Shown here piece by piece: positions 7,622 to 15,520 of a DNA stretch of 32,528 bases. This DNA is from Rhodospirillaceae bacterium (GTDB taxonomy: Bacteria; Pseudomonadota; Alphaproteobacteria; JAEULC01), in contig JAHFPH010000009.1 of the NCBI GenBank assembly GCA_023266845.1, positions 5,283-37,810 of the forward strand. Reading direction: 5' to 3'. Made by a program: the position numbers and the translations under genes. The stretch's first letter is position 1. Each line of letters begins with the position of its first letter. The notes beneath the pieces were generated by a model that made no database searches, had not been told where the DNA came from, and saw nothing but the letters and a program-made list of their open reading frames with translations.

Positions 7622-8881
7622 TCAGCGCTGATCCAACTTCAGCTCGATGCGCCGATTGCGGCGGCGTGCGATCTCGTCGTCGCGCGCATCGAGCGGCTGG
7701 AACTCGCCGAAGCCCGCCGCGGCCAGGCGCTCGGGCGGAATGCCCTCACCCGCCAGGAACCGCACCACCGACAGGGCGCGCGTGGTGCTTAGCTCCCAGT
7801 TCGAGGGGAATTGCGGCGTCTGAATCGGCACGCGGTCGGTATGCCCGTCCACGCGCAACACCCAGTTGATGTCCGGGGGGATGCGCGCCATCAGGCCTTT
7901 CAGCGTGGCTGCGAGTTGCGCCAATTGCTTCTTGCCCGGGTCGCCCAGTTGCGCCGAGCCGGATTCGAACAGCACCTCGGATTGGAACACGAAGCGGTCG
8001 CCGACCACGCGGATGTCCGGCCGCTCGCCCAGCGCCTCGCGCAGCTTGCCGAAGAATTCCGAGCGATAGCGCGCCAGCTCCTGCACCCGGCTGGCCAGCG
8101 CCACGTTCAGCCGCTTGCCCAGGTCCGCGATCTGCGTCTGGTTTTCCTTGTCCTTGGTCTCGGACGCCGCCAGGGCGGCGTTCAACCGCGCCATCTGCTC
8201 GCGCAGCGCCGCGATCTGCTGGTTCATCAGCGCCAGCTCGTCGCGCTCCTTCGCCGCGCCGGCTTTTTCGGCTTCCAGCGCCAGGTTCAGCTGCTCGATC
8301 CGCTGGCGGCCCGCCTCGATCGTGCGCGTCGCCTGGACCAGCGCTTGCGCCTGCCCCGCGCCCTGCGTTTCGGCGGTTCGCAGTTTCAGCGACTCCTCCG
8401 CCAGTTTTTTGACGAGTTCGTCGCGCGCCGACTCCAGCGCCGCGATCTCCTTCAGCCTGGCGTCGATGGTTTCCTTGTTGGTGGCGATAGTTTTGTTCGC
8501 CTCGGTCAGAGTCTGCTCGGCGCGCCAGGCCTGGGTCTCGGCGCCTTCGAGGCGCGCCGTGATCTGGCCCAGGCGGTTGGACAGGTCGTCGCGCTCGGTG
8601 ATCGACGCCTTGAGCTCGCCCGACAGCTTGGCGAGGGTGGCGCGCAGGTCGGCTGCGGTCTGGCGCTCCATGCTCAACATGTCTGCGATCTCGCCGATCT
8701 GGCCCGACAGACGCTTGACCTGGTTCTCGCGGCCCGACAGCGCCTCGCGCAGATAGAACTGCGCCACCATGAACACCATCAGCAGGAACATCACCACCAT
8801 GACCAGGGTGGTGAGCGCGTCGACCCAACCAGGCCAGGCGTTGATCGGTGCGCGCTGGCGCCTGAGGACGAAACCGGCCAT
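7622..8881 (-). CDS. MotB-like stator protein with long periplasmic coiled coil and OmpA domain
   Basis: A 419-residue protein starting at ATG 8881, two bases after the stop of the motA-like gene. Residues 24-44 form one membrane helix (ALTTLVMVVMFLLMVFMVAQ). It is preceded by GWVD with Asp21 placed like the proton-binding Asp of MotB (the AD-F-TAMM motif). Residues 50-285 are an almost uninterrupted heptad-rich coiled coil (Glu, Lys, Gln, Leu, Ala), far longer than in flagellar MotB. The C-terminal OmpA/peptidoglycan-binding domain, about 295-415, contains VDGHTDRVPI, NWELSTTRALSVVRFL and ARRRNRRIEL, the conserved Asp and Arg positions for the peptidoglycan diaminopimelate. The likely role is the wall-anchored half of an ion-driven inner-membrane motor. 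No flagellar genes are nearby. Confidence 0.85.
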   Translation of the reverse strand: MAGFVLRRQRAPINAWPGWVDALTTLVMVVMFLLMVFMVAQFYLREALSGRENQVKRLSGQIGEIADMLSMERQTAADLRATLAKLSGELKASITERDDLSNRLGQITARLEGAETQAWRAEQTLTEANKTIATNKETIDARLKEIAALESARDELVKKLAEESLKLRTAETQGAGQAQALVQATRTIEAGRQRIEQLNLALEAEKAGAAKERDELALMNQQIAALREQMARLNAALAASETKDKENQTQIADLGKRLNVALASRVQELARYRSEFFGKLREALGERPDIRVVGDRFVFQSEVLFESGSAQLGDPGKKQLAQLAATLKGLMARIPPDINWVLRVDGHTDRVPIQTPQFPSNWELSTTRALSVVRFLAGEGIPPERLAAAGFGEFQPLDARDDEIARRRNRRIELKLDQR

Positions 8882-8883
8882 GC

Positions 8884-10038
8884 CTAGCGCGGCTCGGTTT
8901 CCGCGGTCGCGGCGATGGTGCGCGCCAGCAGGCGGATCTCGTTGCGGATCTCCTGCACCATCTGCGCGCGGCCCGTGCCCGACTCTTCCAGGAGGCGCTG
9001 GGCGTAGAGCTCCAGGTTGCGCAGATGGCCGCGGCTGGGGTCGTCCATGCCGCCCATGCCGCCCCGGCCCATCGCATCCACCAGCTTGGTCATCACCGGC
9101 TTGAGTTCGAGCTGGCTTTCCGCCAGGCGCAGCATCAACTGGCGCTCGGTGCGCATCTGCTCGGTGAACGACACCAGGCGTTCGTTGAGGCTCAAGAGCT
9201 GGGCGTTCAACTGCCCGCGGTTGTCCTCGCTCGACACCAGGATGCGCTGCATCTGGTCGAGACTGTCGGCGGTCTGCTCCAACAGTGCCTGAATGTAGGC
9301 GGGAACCGATTGATCGTCGCCGCCCGGGCCGCCGCTCGACAGCCGCGTCAGCCCCGACAGCCACTCCTCAAGGTCGTTGAAAAACCGGTTCTGCGCCTGG
9401 CCGGCCTGCAGCTCCAAAAACCCCAGCACCAGCGACCCGGCGAGGCCGAACAGCGAGGAGGAAAAAGCCGTGCCCATGCCGCCGAGCGGCGCTTGCAGCC
9501 CCGCCTTGAGATCTTGGAACCCGGCGGCGAAATCGCCGTCGCTGCCGGCGGCGAGGCTGGCGATCACCTTGCCGATCGCCTGCACGGTCTGCAGCAGGCC
9601 CCAGAACGTGCCGAGCAGACCCAGGAAGATGAGCAGCCCGATCATGTAGCGCGAGATGTCGCGGCTTTCGTCGAGCCGCGTGCCGACGCCGTCGAGGATC
9701 GTGCGCGTGGAAGGCGCCGAGAGGATCAGCCGGCCCTTCTTCTCGGCCAGCATCTTGGCCATGGGCGTCAGCAGGCGCGGCGGATCGTCTTCCGGCGCTC
9801 CGTCGCCCTCCGCGCGCGCGCGGCGAAAGCTTTCGATCCAGCGCACCTCGGGGTACAGGATCACGACGCTGCGGAAATTGTAGAGGATGCCGATCAGCAG
9901 CACGCCCAGGATCACGCCGTTGAGCCACGGATTGGACAGAAACGCGCTGTGTAGTGGCTGGACGAGGAATCCGCTGCCACCTGCGACGATGGCAAGGAAC
10001 AGCGCCATACGCGTCAGATAGCGCTGCGGGCTGGTCAT
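8884..10038 (-). CDS. MotA/TolQ/ExbB-like stator protein
   Basis: A 384-residue membrane protein. Predicted helices lie at about 11-28, 40-60, 131-152 (YMIGLLIFLGLLGTFWGLL) and 188-210 (GTAFSSSLFGLAGSLVLGFL). The LGLLGTFWGL and GMGTAFSSSLFGL segments are the characteristic channel-lining helices of the MotA/TolQ/ExbB superfamily. Between helices 2 and 3 is a cytoplasmic loop of about 70 residues. After helix 4 comes about 170 residues of mostly helical cytoplasmic tail with coiled-coil character (QTADSLDQMQRILVSSEDN) and a short Gly/Met-rich insertion (GRGGMGGMDD, 324-333). It presumably forms a proton-conducting complex with the MotB-like protein encoded immediately downstream. AAGGGAG lies about ten bases before ATG 10038. 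It is 83 bases downstream of the OmpA-domain gene. Confidence 0.85.
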   Translation of the reverse strand: MTSPQRYLTRMALFLAIVAGGSGFLVQPLHSAFLSNPWLNGVILGVLLIGILYNFRSVVILYPEVRWIESFRRARAEGDGAPEDDPPRLLTPMAKMLAEKKGRLILSAPSTRTILDGVGTRLDESRDISRYMIGLLIFLGLLGTFWGLLQTVQAIGKVIASLAAGSDGDFAAGFQDLKAGLQAPLGGMGTAFSSSLFGLAGSLVLGFLELQAGQAQNRFFNDLEEWLSGLTRLSSGGPGGDDQSVPAYIQALLEQTADSLDQMQRILVSSEDNRGQLNAQLLSLNERLVSFTEQMRTERQLMLRLAESQLELKPVMTKLVDAMGRGGMGGMDDPSRGHLRNLELYAQRLLEESGTGRAQMVQEIRNEIRLLARTIAATAETEPR

Positions 10039-10121
10039 GCGAAGGCGGCTCCCTTGGCGCCGCGGCCAAGCGGCCGCCGGCCGTCGATGTTATTCGCTGT
10101 CGCTAGTTGGACGGGAACAGT

Positions 10122-11327
10122 CTAGCGGTCGGCGATGACGACGTCGACCCGGTCGGCGGGCTCTTCGTCGTATTTGTTGCCCATGGCGCGCACGTCCATG
10201 CGCGTGGACCGGATGCCCTGCTCGATCAGGTACGAGCGCACGGCAAGGGCGCGGAACAGCGACAGACGCCGCGCCTGGCTGGCGGTGTCTTCGCGCGGGC
10301 CGGCATAGGCCAAGAGCTGCACGCGCATCTCGGCGTCGCGGTTCATCTGGTCGGCCACGGATTTCAGCGCCGACTTGGCGTTTTCCGGCAGGTCGGACGA
10401 GCCGCTGAGGAAGTTGACGCGCGCCGCGGACTTACCCGACGGCGCGAAAGGCTGGGCCGGCTCGGCCAGCGGCGGCCGGCTGGCGGATTGCGGCGCGGGC
10501 GCGGCGGCGGTTTTCGCCGGGACAGTCATGTTGCCCAGGGGTGCGGTGGCCGGCGGCGGCGCGGACGCGGCGGTCGGTACCGGCTTCACGGCGGCGCTGG
10601 CCGGCGGCGTGAAGTTCGCGGGCGGCGGCAGCGGCGGGGCCGAGGGCGGCGGCGTCATCGGGGCGAGCGCCGAACCGGCCGAGCTGTCGGGCAGCGGCGG
10701 CATCGCCAGCGTCGCGCTCAGGGCCGGCGGCGGCTGATAGAGGGGTGCGATGGTCGCCGGCATCGCGGCGGGCGCCGCCGCGGGGGAGCCGGGTTTCTTC
10801 GCCGCCGCGCTTTGCGCCTTGGGTTCGGATCTCGCCGGAGCCTTGGCAGGCGCGGGCGCCGGGGCGGCGGCCGGCGTCAGCTTCGTGGCCGGCGCGGGCG
10901 CGGGCGGCACGGCGCCGAGCGCGGCGTTGATCTGGGCCTGGCGCTTCTCCAGTTCGCCCGGGCCGGGCGGCGGCAGCAATCCACCCTGCGGCACCGACGC
11001 ATAGGGCGGCGGCTTCCAGCCCGACGCGGCGGGTTGCGCCGGCGTCTGCGCGCGCGGCGTCGATGGGCGCTGCAGTTGCGCGGGCGGCGCTGCCGGCCCG
11101 CCGCGGCCATAGGGATCGCGGCCCAATTGATCGAGCACGGATGTATCGATCAAGACTTCGGGCGGCGGCGCGCCGGTTCGATCGGGCCCGGCGGCGAAAG
11201 TGGCGGCCGAAACCATCATGACGGCGCCGGCGACGGCGCAGCCCAGCACGACCCAGCCCCACGCGTCGGTCGGGGCGGGAACACGCGCGATCACCAATGA
11301 AGCGGCTTGCGTAGCCCTGCGTCTCAT
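10122..11327 (-). CDS. Membrane-anchored Pro/Ala-rich protein with C-terminal OmpA-like domain
   Basis: A 401-residue protein, first gene of the stator operon. One membrane helix at about 24-46 (WGWVVLGCAVAGAVMMVSA) anchors it. Residues 50-300 are a low-complexity linker of Pro, Ala and Ser (PAPAPATKLTPAAAPAPAPA) long enough to cross the periplasm. The final 100 residues (ARVNFLSGSSDLPENAKSAL onward; RRLSLFRALAVRSYLIEQGI; ADRVDVVI) fold like an OmpA C-terminal domain. Compared with the MotB-like neighbour it lacks the usual G-H-T-D segment (it reads AYAGPRED) and has ADRVDV in place of NRRIEL, so classical diaminopimelate binding may be altered. The role is inferred only: an envelope adaptor for the motA/motB-like pair. 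A 14-base palindrome lies about 95 bases upstream. Confidence 0.75.
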   Translation of the reverse strand: MRRRATQAASLVIARVPAPTDAWGWVVLGCAVAGAVMMVSAATFAAGPDRTGAPPPEVLIDTSVLDQLGRDPYGRGGPAAPPAQLQRPSTPRAQTPAQPAASGWKPPPYASVPQGGLLPPPGPGELEKRQAQINAALGAVPPAPAPATKLTPAAAPAPAPAKAPARSEPKAQSAAAKKPGSPAAAPAAMPATIAPLYQPPPALSATLAMPPLPDSSAGSALAPMTPPPSAPPLPPPANFTPPASAAVKPVPTAASAPPPATAPLGNMTVPAKTAAAPAPQSASRPPLAEPAQPFAPSGKSAARVNFLSGSSDLPENAKSALKSVADQMNRDAEMRVQLLAYAGPREDTASQARRLSLFRALAVRSYLIEQGIRSTRMDVRAMGNKYDEEPADRVDVVIADR

Positions 11328-11420
11328 GTCGCGGAGGCCTTCCTGACGCTCGAAGCCGGGGGCACCATACCGGAACTGAGTCGGCGTCTCAATAGTCTTT
11401 ATTCGCAGAGGGTTATGAGT

Positions 11421-11434
11421 AGGTCTTAAGACCT
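11421..11434. promoter_or_regulatory. 14-base perfect palindrome upstream of the stator operon
   Basis: AGGTCTTAAGACCT is a perfect two-fold symmetric sequence with no loop, so it looks more like a dimeric-protein binding site than a terminator. It lies five bases after the suhB-like stop codon and about 95 bases before the start of the OmpA-domain gene, both on the minus strand, in AT-richer DNA. It may be an operator for the stator operon. The binding protein is unknown. Confidence 0.4.
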
Positions 11435-11439
11435 CGTCT

Positions 11440-12249
11440 TCAAGCCGTTCCGGGCTGCTTCAGGAGCTGGAGAAGCGGCGCGTGCAAATGGTCGTTCGCC
11501 GCCAGAATGCCGCCGCTTTTCAACATGTTGTGGCCGCCCGCGATATCGGTGACGAACCCCCCGGCCTCGCGCACGATGACGATGCCCGCGGCCATGTCCC
11601 AGGGCCCCAGGTTGTGCTCCCAGAACCCGTCGAACCGCCCGGCGGCGACGAAGGCCAGGTCGAGCGAGGCGGTGCCCCAGCGCCTGATTCCCGCGACGCA
11701 CTCCATCACCTTGCCGAACTCGACGAGATAGCGCGCATGGCTCGCCGCGTCGCCGTGGCCCAGGAACGGAACGCCGGTGGCGATCAGCGCCTCGCGCAGA
11801 TGCCGGCGCGCCGAGACGCGCAGGCGGCGCTGGTTCAGATACGCGCCGATGCCCTTCTCGGCCCAATAGGTTTCGTCGCGCAGCGGCTCGTACACCACGC
11901 CCGCGATCAGCTCGCCGTCGCGCTCGGCGGCGACTGAGATGGCGAAATGCGGCAAGCCGTGCAGGAAGTTCGAGGTGCCGTCCAGCGGATCGACGATCCA
12001 GCGATGCCGTCCGTCGCCCACTTTGGTGGCGCCGCTTTCTTCCATCAGGAAGCCGAATTCGGGCCGCGCCTTCTCCAGTTCCTCGCGCAGCACCTTCTCG
12101 GCTTTCAAATCGGCCTGCGACACGAAATCGGCGGGCCCCTTGCGCGACACCTGCAGGTTCTCGACCTCGCCGAAATCGCGCAACAGCCCGCGCGCGGCGC
12201 GGCGCGCGGCGCGTTCCATCATGACGATCAGGGGCGATTGCTTGATCAT
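11440..12249 (-). CDS. suhB: Inositol monophosphatase family protein (SuhB-like)
   Basis: A 269-residue cytoplasmic enzyme of normal family length. The Li-sensitive, Mg-dependent phosphatase motifs are intact: an Asp-rich A-loop region (DFVSQADLKAE), MEES at about 72, WIVDPLDGTSNF at about 84-95 (motif A) and GPWDMAAGIVIVREAGG near residue 215 (motif B). The family hydrolyses inositol-1-phosphate and related sugar phosphates; SuhB of enterobacteria also acts in rRNA antitermination. Which role holds here is not visible. It starts at ATG 12249, divergent from purE (115 bases apart), and ends 112 bases before the stator operon. Confidence 0.9.
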   Translation of the reverse strand: MIKQSPLIVMMERAARRAARGLLRDFGEVENLQVSRKGPADFVSQADLKAEKVLREELEKARPEFGFLMEESGATKVGDGRHRWIVDPLDGTSNFLHGLPHFAISVAAERDGELIAGVVYEPLRDETYWAEKGIGAYLNQRRLRVSARRHLREALIATGVPFLGHGDAASHARYLVEFGKVMECVAGIRRWGTASLDLAFVAAGRFDGFWEHNLGPWDMAAGIVIVREAGGFVTDIAGGHNMLKSGGILAANDHLHAPLLQLLKQPGTA

Positions 12250-12309
12250 GCCGGTTCCAGAAGCCTAGGGCCGGGGGCTTATAGCGGCTTGAGGCGGGCA
12301 AGTCACGCG

Positions 12310-12337
12310 TTGCTAGGCGGCCGAGCGCACCTATAAT
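12310..12337 (+). promoter_or_regulatory. Promoter for purE-purK
   Basis: A perfect TATAAT at 12332-12337 is preceded after 16 bases by TTGCTA at 12310-12315. The predicted start of transcription, near 12344, would give a leader of about 20 bases before the purE ATG. No purine-riboswitch-like fold is recognisable in so short a leader. Confidence 0.6.
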
Positions 12338-12364
12338 GCGCGCTTTCGCGGCGCCGAGGGGACA

Positions 12365-12880
12365 ATGGCGAACAAGAAGCCGCTGGTCGGCATCATCATG
12401 GGCAGCCAGTCGGACTGGAAGACGATGCGCCACGCCGCCGCGACGCTGAAAGAGCTGGGCGTGGCCTGCGAGACGCGCATCGTTTCGGCGCACCGCACAC
12501 CGCGCCGGATGTTCGACTACGCCGCGACCGCGCGCGGACGCGGCCTCTGGGCGATCATCGCCGGCGCGGGCGGGGCCGCGCATCTGCCAGGGATGACCGC
12601 GTCGCTGACCGCGCTGCCGGTGTTCGGCGTGCCGGTCGAGAGCAAGGCGTTGAAGGGCCTCGATAGTCTGTTATCCATCGCGCAGATGCCGGCGGGAATT
12701 CCGGTCGGCACGCTCGCCATCGGTAAGGCCGGCGCGATCAACGCCGCGCTGCTGGCCGCCGCCGTGGTGGCGCTGGGCGATGCGAAAACCCGCAGGTCGC
12801 TGGACAAATGGCGCGCCGCGCGCACCTCGGCGGTGGGCATGAAGCCCGCCAACGCGGCCAAGAAATCGCGCAAACGGTGA
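12365..12880 (+). CDS. purE: N5-carboxyaminoimidazole ribonucleotide mutase PurE
   Basis: A 171-residue class I PurE. Diagnostic motifs are [13 protein letters not shown] at the N terminus, [13 protein letters not shown] at about 43-55, and the [26 protein letters not shown] loop that builds the substrate pocket (here given as GGAAHLPGM). It isomerises N5-CAIR to CAIR in de novo purine synthesis and works in sequence with PurK. The C terminus is a basic extension ([12 protein letters not shown]). GAGGGG lies just before ATG 12365. Its stop codon overlaps the purK start, so the pair is translationally coupled. Confidence 0.95.
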   Translation: MANKKPLVGIIMGSQSDWKTMRHAAATLKELGVACETRIVSAHRTPRRMFDYAATARGRGLWAIIAGAGGAAHLPGMTASLTALPVFGVPVESKALKGLDSLLSIAQMPAGIPVGTLAIGKAGAINAALLAAAVVALGDAKTRRSLDKWRAARTSAVGMKPANAAKKSRKR

Positions 12881-13971
12881 GCGCGGAAGGTCCGCTGCCG
12901 CCCGGCAGCACCATCGGCATATTCGGCGGCGGGCAGTTGGGTCGCATGACTGCGCTGGCGGCGGCGCGGCTCGGCTATCGCTGCCATGTCTTCACGCCGG
13001 AAAAGGACAGCCCGTGCGCGCAGGTCGCCGACGCGGCGAGCGTGGCGCCGTACGACGACGAAGAGGCGCTGGACGGTTTCGCGTCGTCGGTGCAGGTCGT
13101 GACCGCGGAGTTCGAGAACGTCCCGGCTGAGGCGCTGGGATATCTGGCGCGGCGCGTGCCGGTCAGGCCTGGGCCGGACGTGCTGGCCATCGCCCAGGAT
13201 CGCCTCAAGGAAAAGACGTTTTGCAACAAGGCGGGCGCGGCCACGACGCCGTTCTTGGCCGTGCGCAGCGCGGACGACGTGGCGAAGGCGTTGCAGCAGC
13301 TCGGCGCGCCGGTGGTGCTGAAAACCGCGCGCCTGGGATACGACGGCAAGGGCCAGGTGAAGCTGGACAAGGGCGGCGATCCCAAAGCCGCGTTCAAGGC
13401 GATGGGCGCCGCGGGCGACGCCATTGGGGGCATCGCCGAGGCCTGGGTTGAGTACGCCTGCGAAATCTCGGTGATCGTCGCGCGCGGGTTGGACGGCGCG
13501 ATGCTGGCCTATCCCGCGGTCGAGAACCGGCACAAGCATCACATCCTGGACCAGACCATCGCGCCGGCCGCGATCGACGGGAAAATCGCCGTCGAAGCCG
13601 AGCGCCTGGCGAAGCTTCTGGCCGGACGGCTCGATGTGATCGGGCTTCTTGCGGTCGAAATGTTCGTGACGCGCGAGGGAAGCGTGCTGGTCAACGAGAT
13701 CGCGCCGCGTCCGCACAACTCGGGCCACTGGACCATCGACGCCTGCGTCACCAGCCAGTTCGAGCAATGCGTGCGCGCGGTCGCCGGATTGCCGCTCGGG
13801 TCGGTCGAACGGCACTCGGACGCCGTGATGAAGAACCTGATCGGCGACGACGTGAATCGGTGGCTGGAGATTCTGAAGGACCCTGCCGCGAAGTTGCATC
13901 TCTACGGTAAATCGGAGGCGCAGCCCGGGCGCAAGATGGGCCATGTGACGCGGCTGAAGCCGAAGAGTTAG
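12877..13971 (+). CDS. purK: 5-(carboxyamino)imidazole ribonucleotide synthase PurK
   Basis: A 364-residue ATP-grasp enzyme. The GTG at 12877 overlaps the purE stop codon as GTGA and puts the protein start close to the conserved [21 protein letters not shown] longer frame from ATG 12808 would overlap purE by 24 codons and is less likely. ATP-grasp features include [15 protein letters not shown] (lysine and glycine-rich loop), [16 protein letters not shown], and [20 protein letters not shown] with HNSGHWTID. The enzyme carboxylates AIR to N5-CAIR using ATP and bicarbonate. It ends convergently with the coq9 gene, and an inverted-repeat element lies between them. Confidence 0.95.
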   Translation: MSAEGPLPPGSTIGIFGGGQLGRMTALAAARLGYRCHVFTPEKDSPCAQVADAASVAPYDDEEALDGFASSVQVVTAEFENVPAEALGYLARRVPVRPGPDVLAIAQDRLKEKTFCNKAGAATTPFLAVRSADDVAKALQQLGAPVVLKTARLGYDGKGQVKLDKGGDPKAAFKAMGAAGDAIGGIAEAWVEYACEISVIVARGLDGAMLAYPAVENRHKHHILDQTIAPAAIDGKIAVEAERLAKLLAGRLDVIGLLAVEMFVTREGSVLVNEIAPRPHNSGHWTIDACVTSQFEQCVRAVAGLPLGSVERHSDAVMKNLIGDDVNRWLEILKDPAAKLHLYGKSEAQPGRKMGHVTRLKPKS

Positions 13972-13990
13972 CGCTAGAACTTCCCTTCCG

Positions 13991-14088
13991 CGTCATGGCC
14001 GGGCTTGACCCGGCCACCCACGCTTCACTTCTCGTTGCGCCGTGCCGCTGATCCGGCGTGGATGGTCCGATCAAGTCGGGCCTTGACG
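13991..14088. repeat. Large imperfect inverted repeat of REP type
   Basis: Two 33-base arms, 13991-14023 and 14056-14088, are reverse complements at 26 of 33 positions by my alignment and are separated by 32 bases. The arm begins CGTCATGGCCGGGCTTGACC, a sequence often seen as a dispersed intergenic repeat in alphaproteobacterial genomes. It lies between the convergent purK and coq9 genes, so as RNA it would form a long hairpin in both directions and could protect or end both transcripts. Confidence 0.7.
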
Positions 14089-14101
14089 AATACGGTTGTT
14101 T

Positions 14102-14734
14102 TTAGCGGCGGAATAGTGTGAACGGCGAAGGAATTGACGACAGCATCGTACGCAACCTGCCCATGACCTGCGGCACCTGCATCACCTCCGATATGCGCCG
14201 GTCGAGAAACGCGCGCGTGTCGGCCTGGCCGTCGGAGCCGTCGTTCATCCAATAGAGCGTGGTGGCCGACAGCACGCCCGCCAGCAGCCCACGCTTGGTG
14301 TAGAAATTGAAATCGGTCGACACGTCTCCCGCGGCCTGCCACATCGCGTCGACCGTGCGGTACAGCAGCCCCAGCGCGACCGGCGCGTTTTGCGGCATGG
14401 CCAGCACGGCGAGCGAACGGCGCGTGGCCTCGCGGTGCGGCAGCGCCAAGTCCAGCCGCGCCATGACGGCGGCGGCGATGCGCTCGCGGATTTTCATGCT
14501 CTTCAGGTCGCGCTTGGCCAGCACATCCAGCATGCGGCGGTCGAGCCATTCGCTGAAATGCTTCACCGCCTCGATCCCGCCGCCGGGAAAGGCGAGCTCG
14601 GCGCGCGCCGGGCCGAGGCCCGAGTCGCGGGCACCCGCGATCAGCGCCGTCAACGTCCAGCCGTCGAAGGCGACATGCGGCAGCGCTTTTTCCAGGATCG
14701 TGTCGCGGACGTCTTTTTCTCCGGTGGCGGTCAT
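14102..14734 (-). CDS. COQ9 family protein (rpsU-divergently transcribed family)
   Basis: A 210-residue protein. ATG 14734 overlaps the stop codon of the deformylase gene as ATGA, which fixes the start. Sequence features of bacterial COQ9 are present: an N-terminal helical TetR-like region (DTILEKALPHVAFDGWT), LGPARAELAFPGGGIEAVKHF, and a C-terminal region with YWMNDGSDGQADTRAFLDRR, with AAGDVSTDFNFYTKR before it. COQ9 binds isoprenoid lipid and supports COQ7-type hydroxylation in ubiquinone biosynthesis. In alphaproteobacteria the family was first noted as genes divergent from rpsU, and the same neighbourhood is seen here with def in between. Confidence 0.9.
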   Translation of the reverse strand: MTATGEKDVRDTILEKALPHVAFDGWTLTALIAGARDSGLGPARAELAFPGGGIEAVKHFSEWLDRRMLDVLAKRDLKSMKIRERIAAAVMARLDLALPHREATRRSLAVLAMPQNAPVALGLLYRTVDAMWQAAGDVSTDFNFYTKRGLLAGVLSATTLYWMNDGSDGQADTRAFLDRRISEVMQVPQVMGRLRTMLSSIPSPFTLFRR

Positions 14735-15321
14735 AACGCGGCGTCCTTGTTTTCGGGTTTCTGGCCGGTGGACCCCGCAGCCGGCGAAGTTTTCGGCTGC
14801 GGCGAACCGTGGCGCAGCTCGTCGGTGAACACCAGCAGCGACATGTCGCGCATGCGCTGCGGATAAAGGATGCCGTCCAGGTGGTCGCATTCGTGTTGCA
14901 CCACGCGGGCGTGGAAACCCTCGACTGTGCGGTCGATCGGCGCCCCGTCCAGCCCCACGGCGCGATAGCGCACGCGTCTGTAGCGCGGCACCATGCCGGC
15001 AAGGCCCGGAACGGAAAGGCAGCCCTCCCAGTCGAGCGTGCCTTCGTCGCCCAGGGGCTCGACCACCGGGTTGATCAGCACGGTCAGCGGCAGCGGTTCG
15101 GTCTGTTCGCGCTCGGCCCGGGCCTCGCCGATCTCGAAAATCACCACGCGCAAGAGGACATGCACCTGGGGCGCGGCCAAGCCGGTGCCCGGCGCGTCGC
15201 GCATGGTCTGCTCCATGTCGGCGACCAACTGCTTGATCGCGGGCGCGGCGGGGTCGGCGACCTCGGCCGCGCGCTGGCGCAGGACCGGGTGGCCCATGCG
15301 GGCGATTTTCAGGATGGCCAT
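14731..15321 (-). CDS. def: Peptide deformylase
   Basis: A 196-residue metalloenzyme that removes the formyl group from nascent proteins. All three family motifs are present: GTGLAAPQV (motif 1), EGCLSVPGL (motif 2 with the metal-binding Cys) and HECDHLDGIL (motif 3, HExxH type with two metal-binding His). The start at ATG 15321 gives MAILKIARMGHPVLRQRAAE, the usual deformylase N terminus; the frame is open further upstream but without conserved sequence. The C-terminal tail of about 25 residues (PQPKTSPAAGSTGQKPENK) is low-complexity. It overlaps coq9 by four bases. Confidence 0.95.
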   Translation of the reverse strand: MAILKIARMGHPVLRQRAAEVADPAAPAIKQLVADMEQTMRDAPGTGLAAPQVHVLLRVVIFEIGEARAEREQTEPLPLTVLINPVVEPLGDEGTLDWEGCLSVPGLAGMVPRYRRVRYRAVGLDGAPIDRTVEGFHARVVQHECDHLDGILYPQRMRDMSLLVFTDELRHGSPQPKTSPAAGSTGQKPENKDAAL

Positions 15322-15415
15322 GGGAGAAATATGGCGATGCCAAGCACTTAGGTAAAGCGCCGACGCCTGGGAATTATTCCGGTGCGAAGGCTCAAAACCC
15401 GCGAAAATCCCCGGT

Positions 15416-15443
15416 TTGCAAGCTCTTAAGGGTGTGCTATCAC
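15416..15443 (+). promoter_or_regulatory. Candidate promoter for rpsU
   Basis: TTGCAA at 15416-15421 and TATCAC at 15438-15443 are 16 bases apart, about 75 bases before the rpsU GTG. The -10 box is embedded in a small inverted repeat (GGGTG at 15430-15434 and CACCC at 15441-15445). Confidence 0.45.
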
Positions 15444-15520
15444 CCCGGCCCACCCAGGCTGGCCCATCCGCATGGACAGGAGCCGGCGATCAACCCTTTG
15501 CATCAGGAGACGTGCCGACC

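Noticed and set aside
7622-11327. Zorya anti-phage defence system
   Set aside because: The motor pair is of the same superfamily as ZorA/ZorB, but there is no helicase, nuclease or ZorC-like gene, and the neighbours are housekeeping genes. The long tail is on the wrong partner.
12338-12364. Purine riboswitch upstream of purE
   Set aside because: The predicted leader is only about 20 bases, too short for an aptamer.
12517-13944. A 475-codon frame antisense to purE-purK
   Set aside because: purE and purK have all conserved motifs; the reverse frame shows no family resemblance or plausible start.
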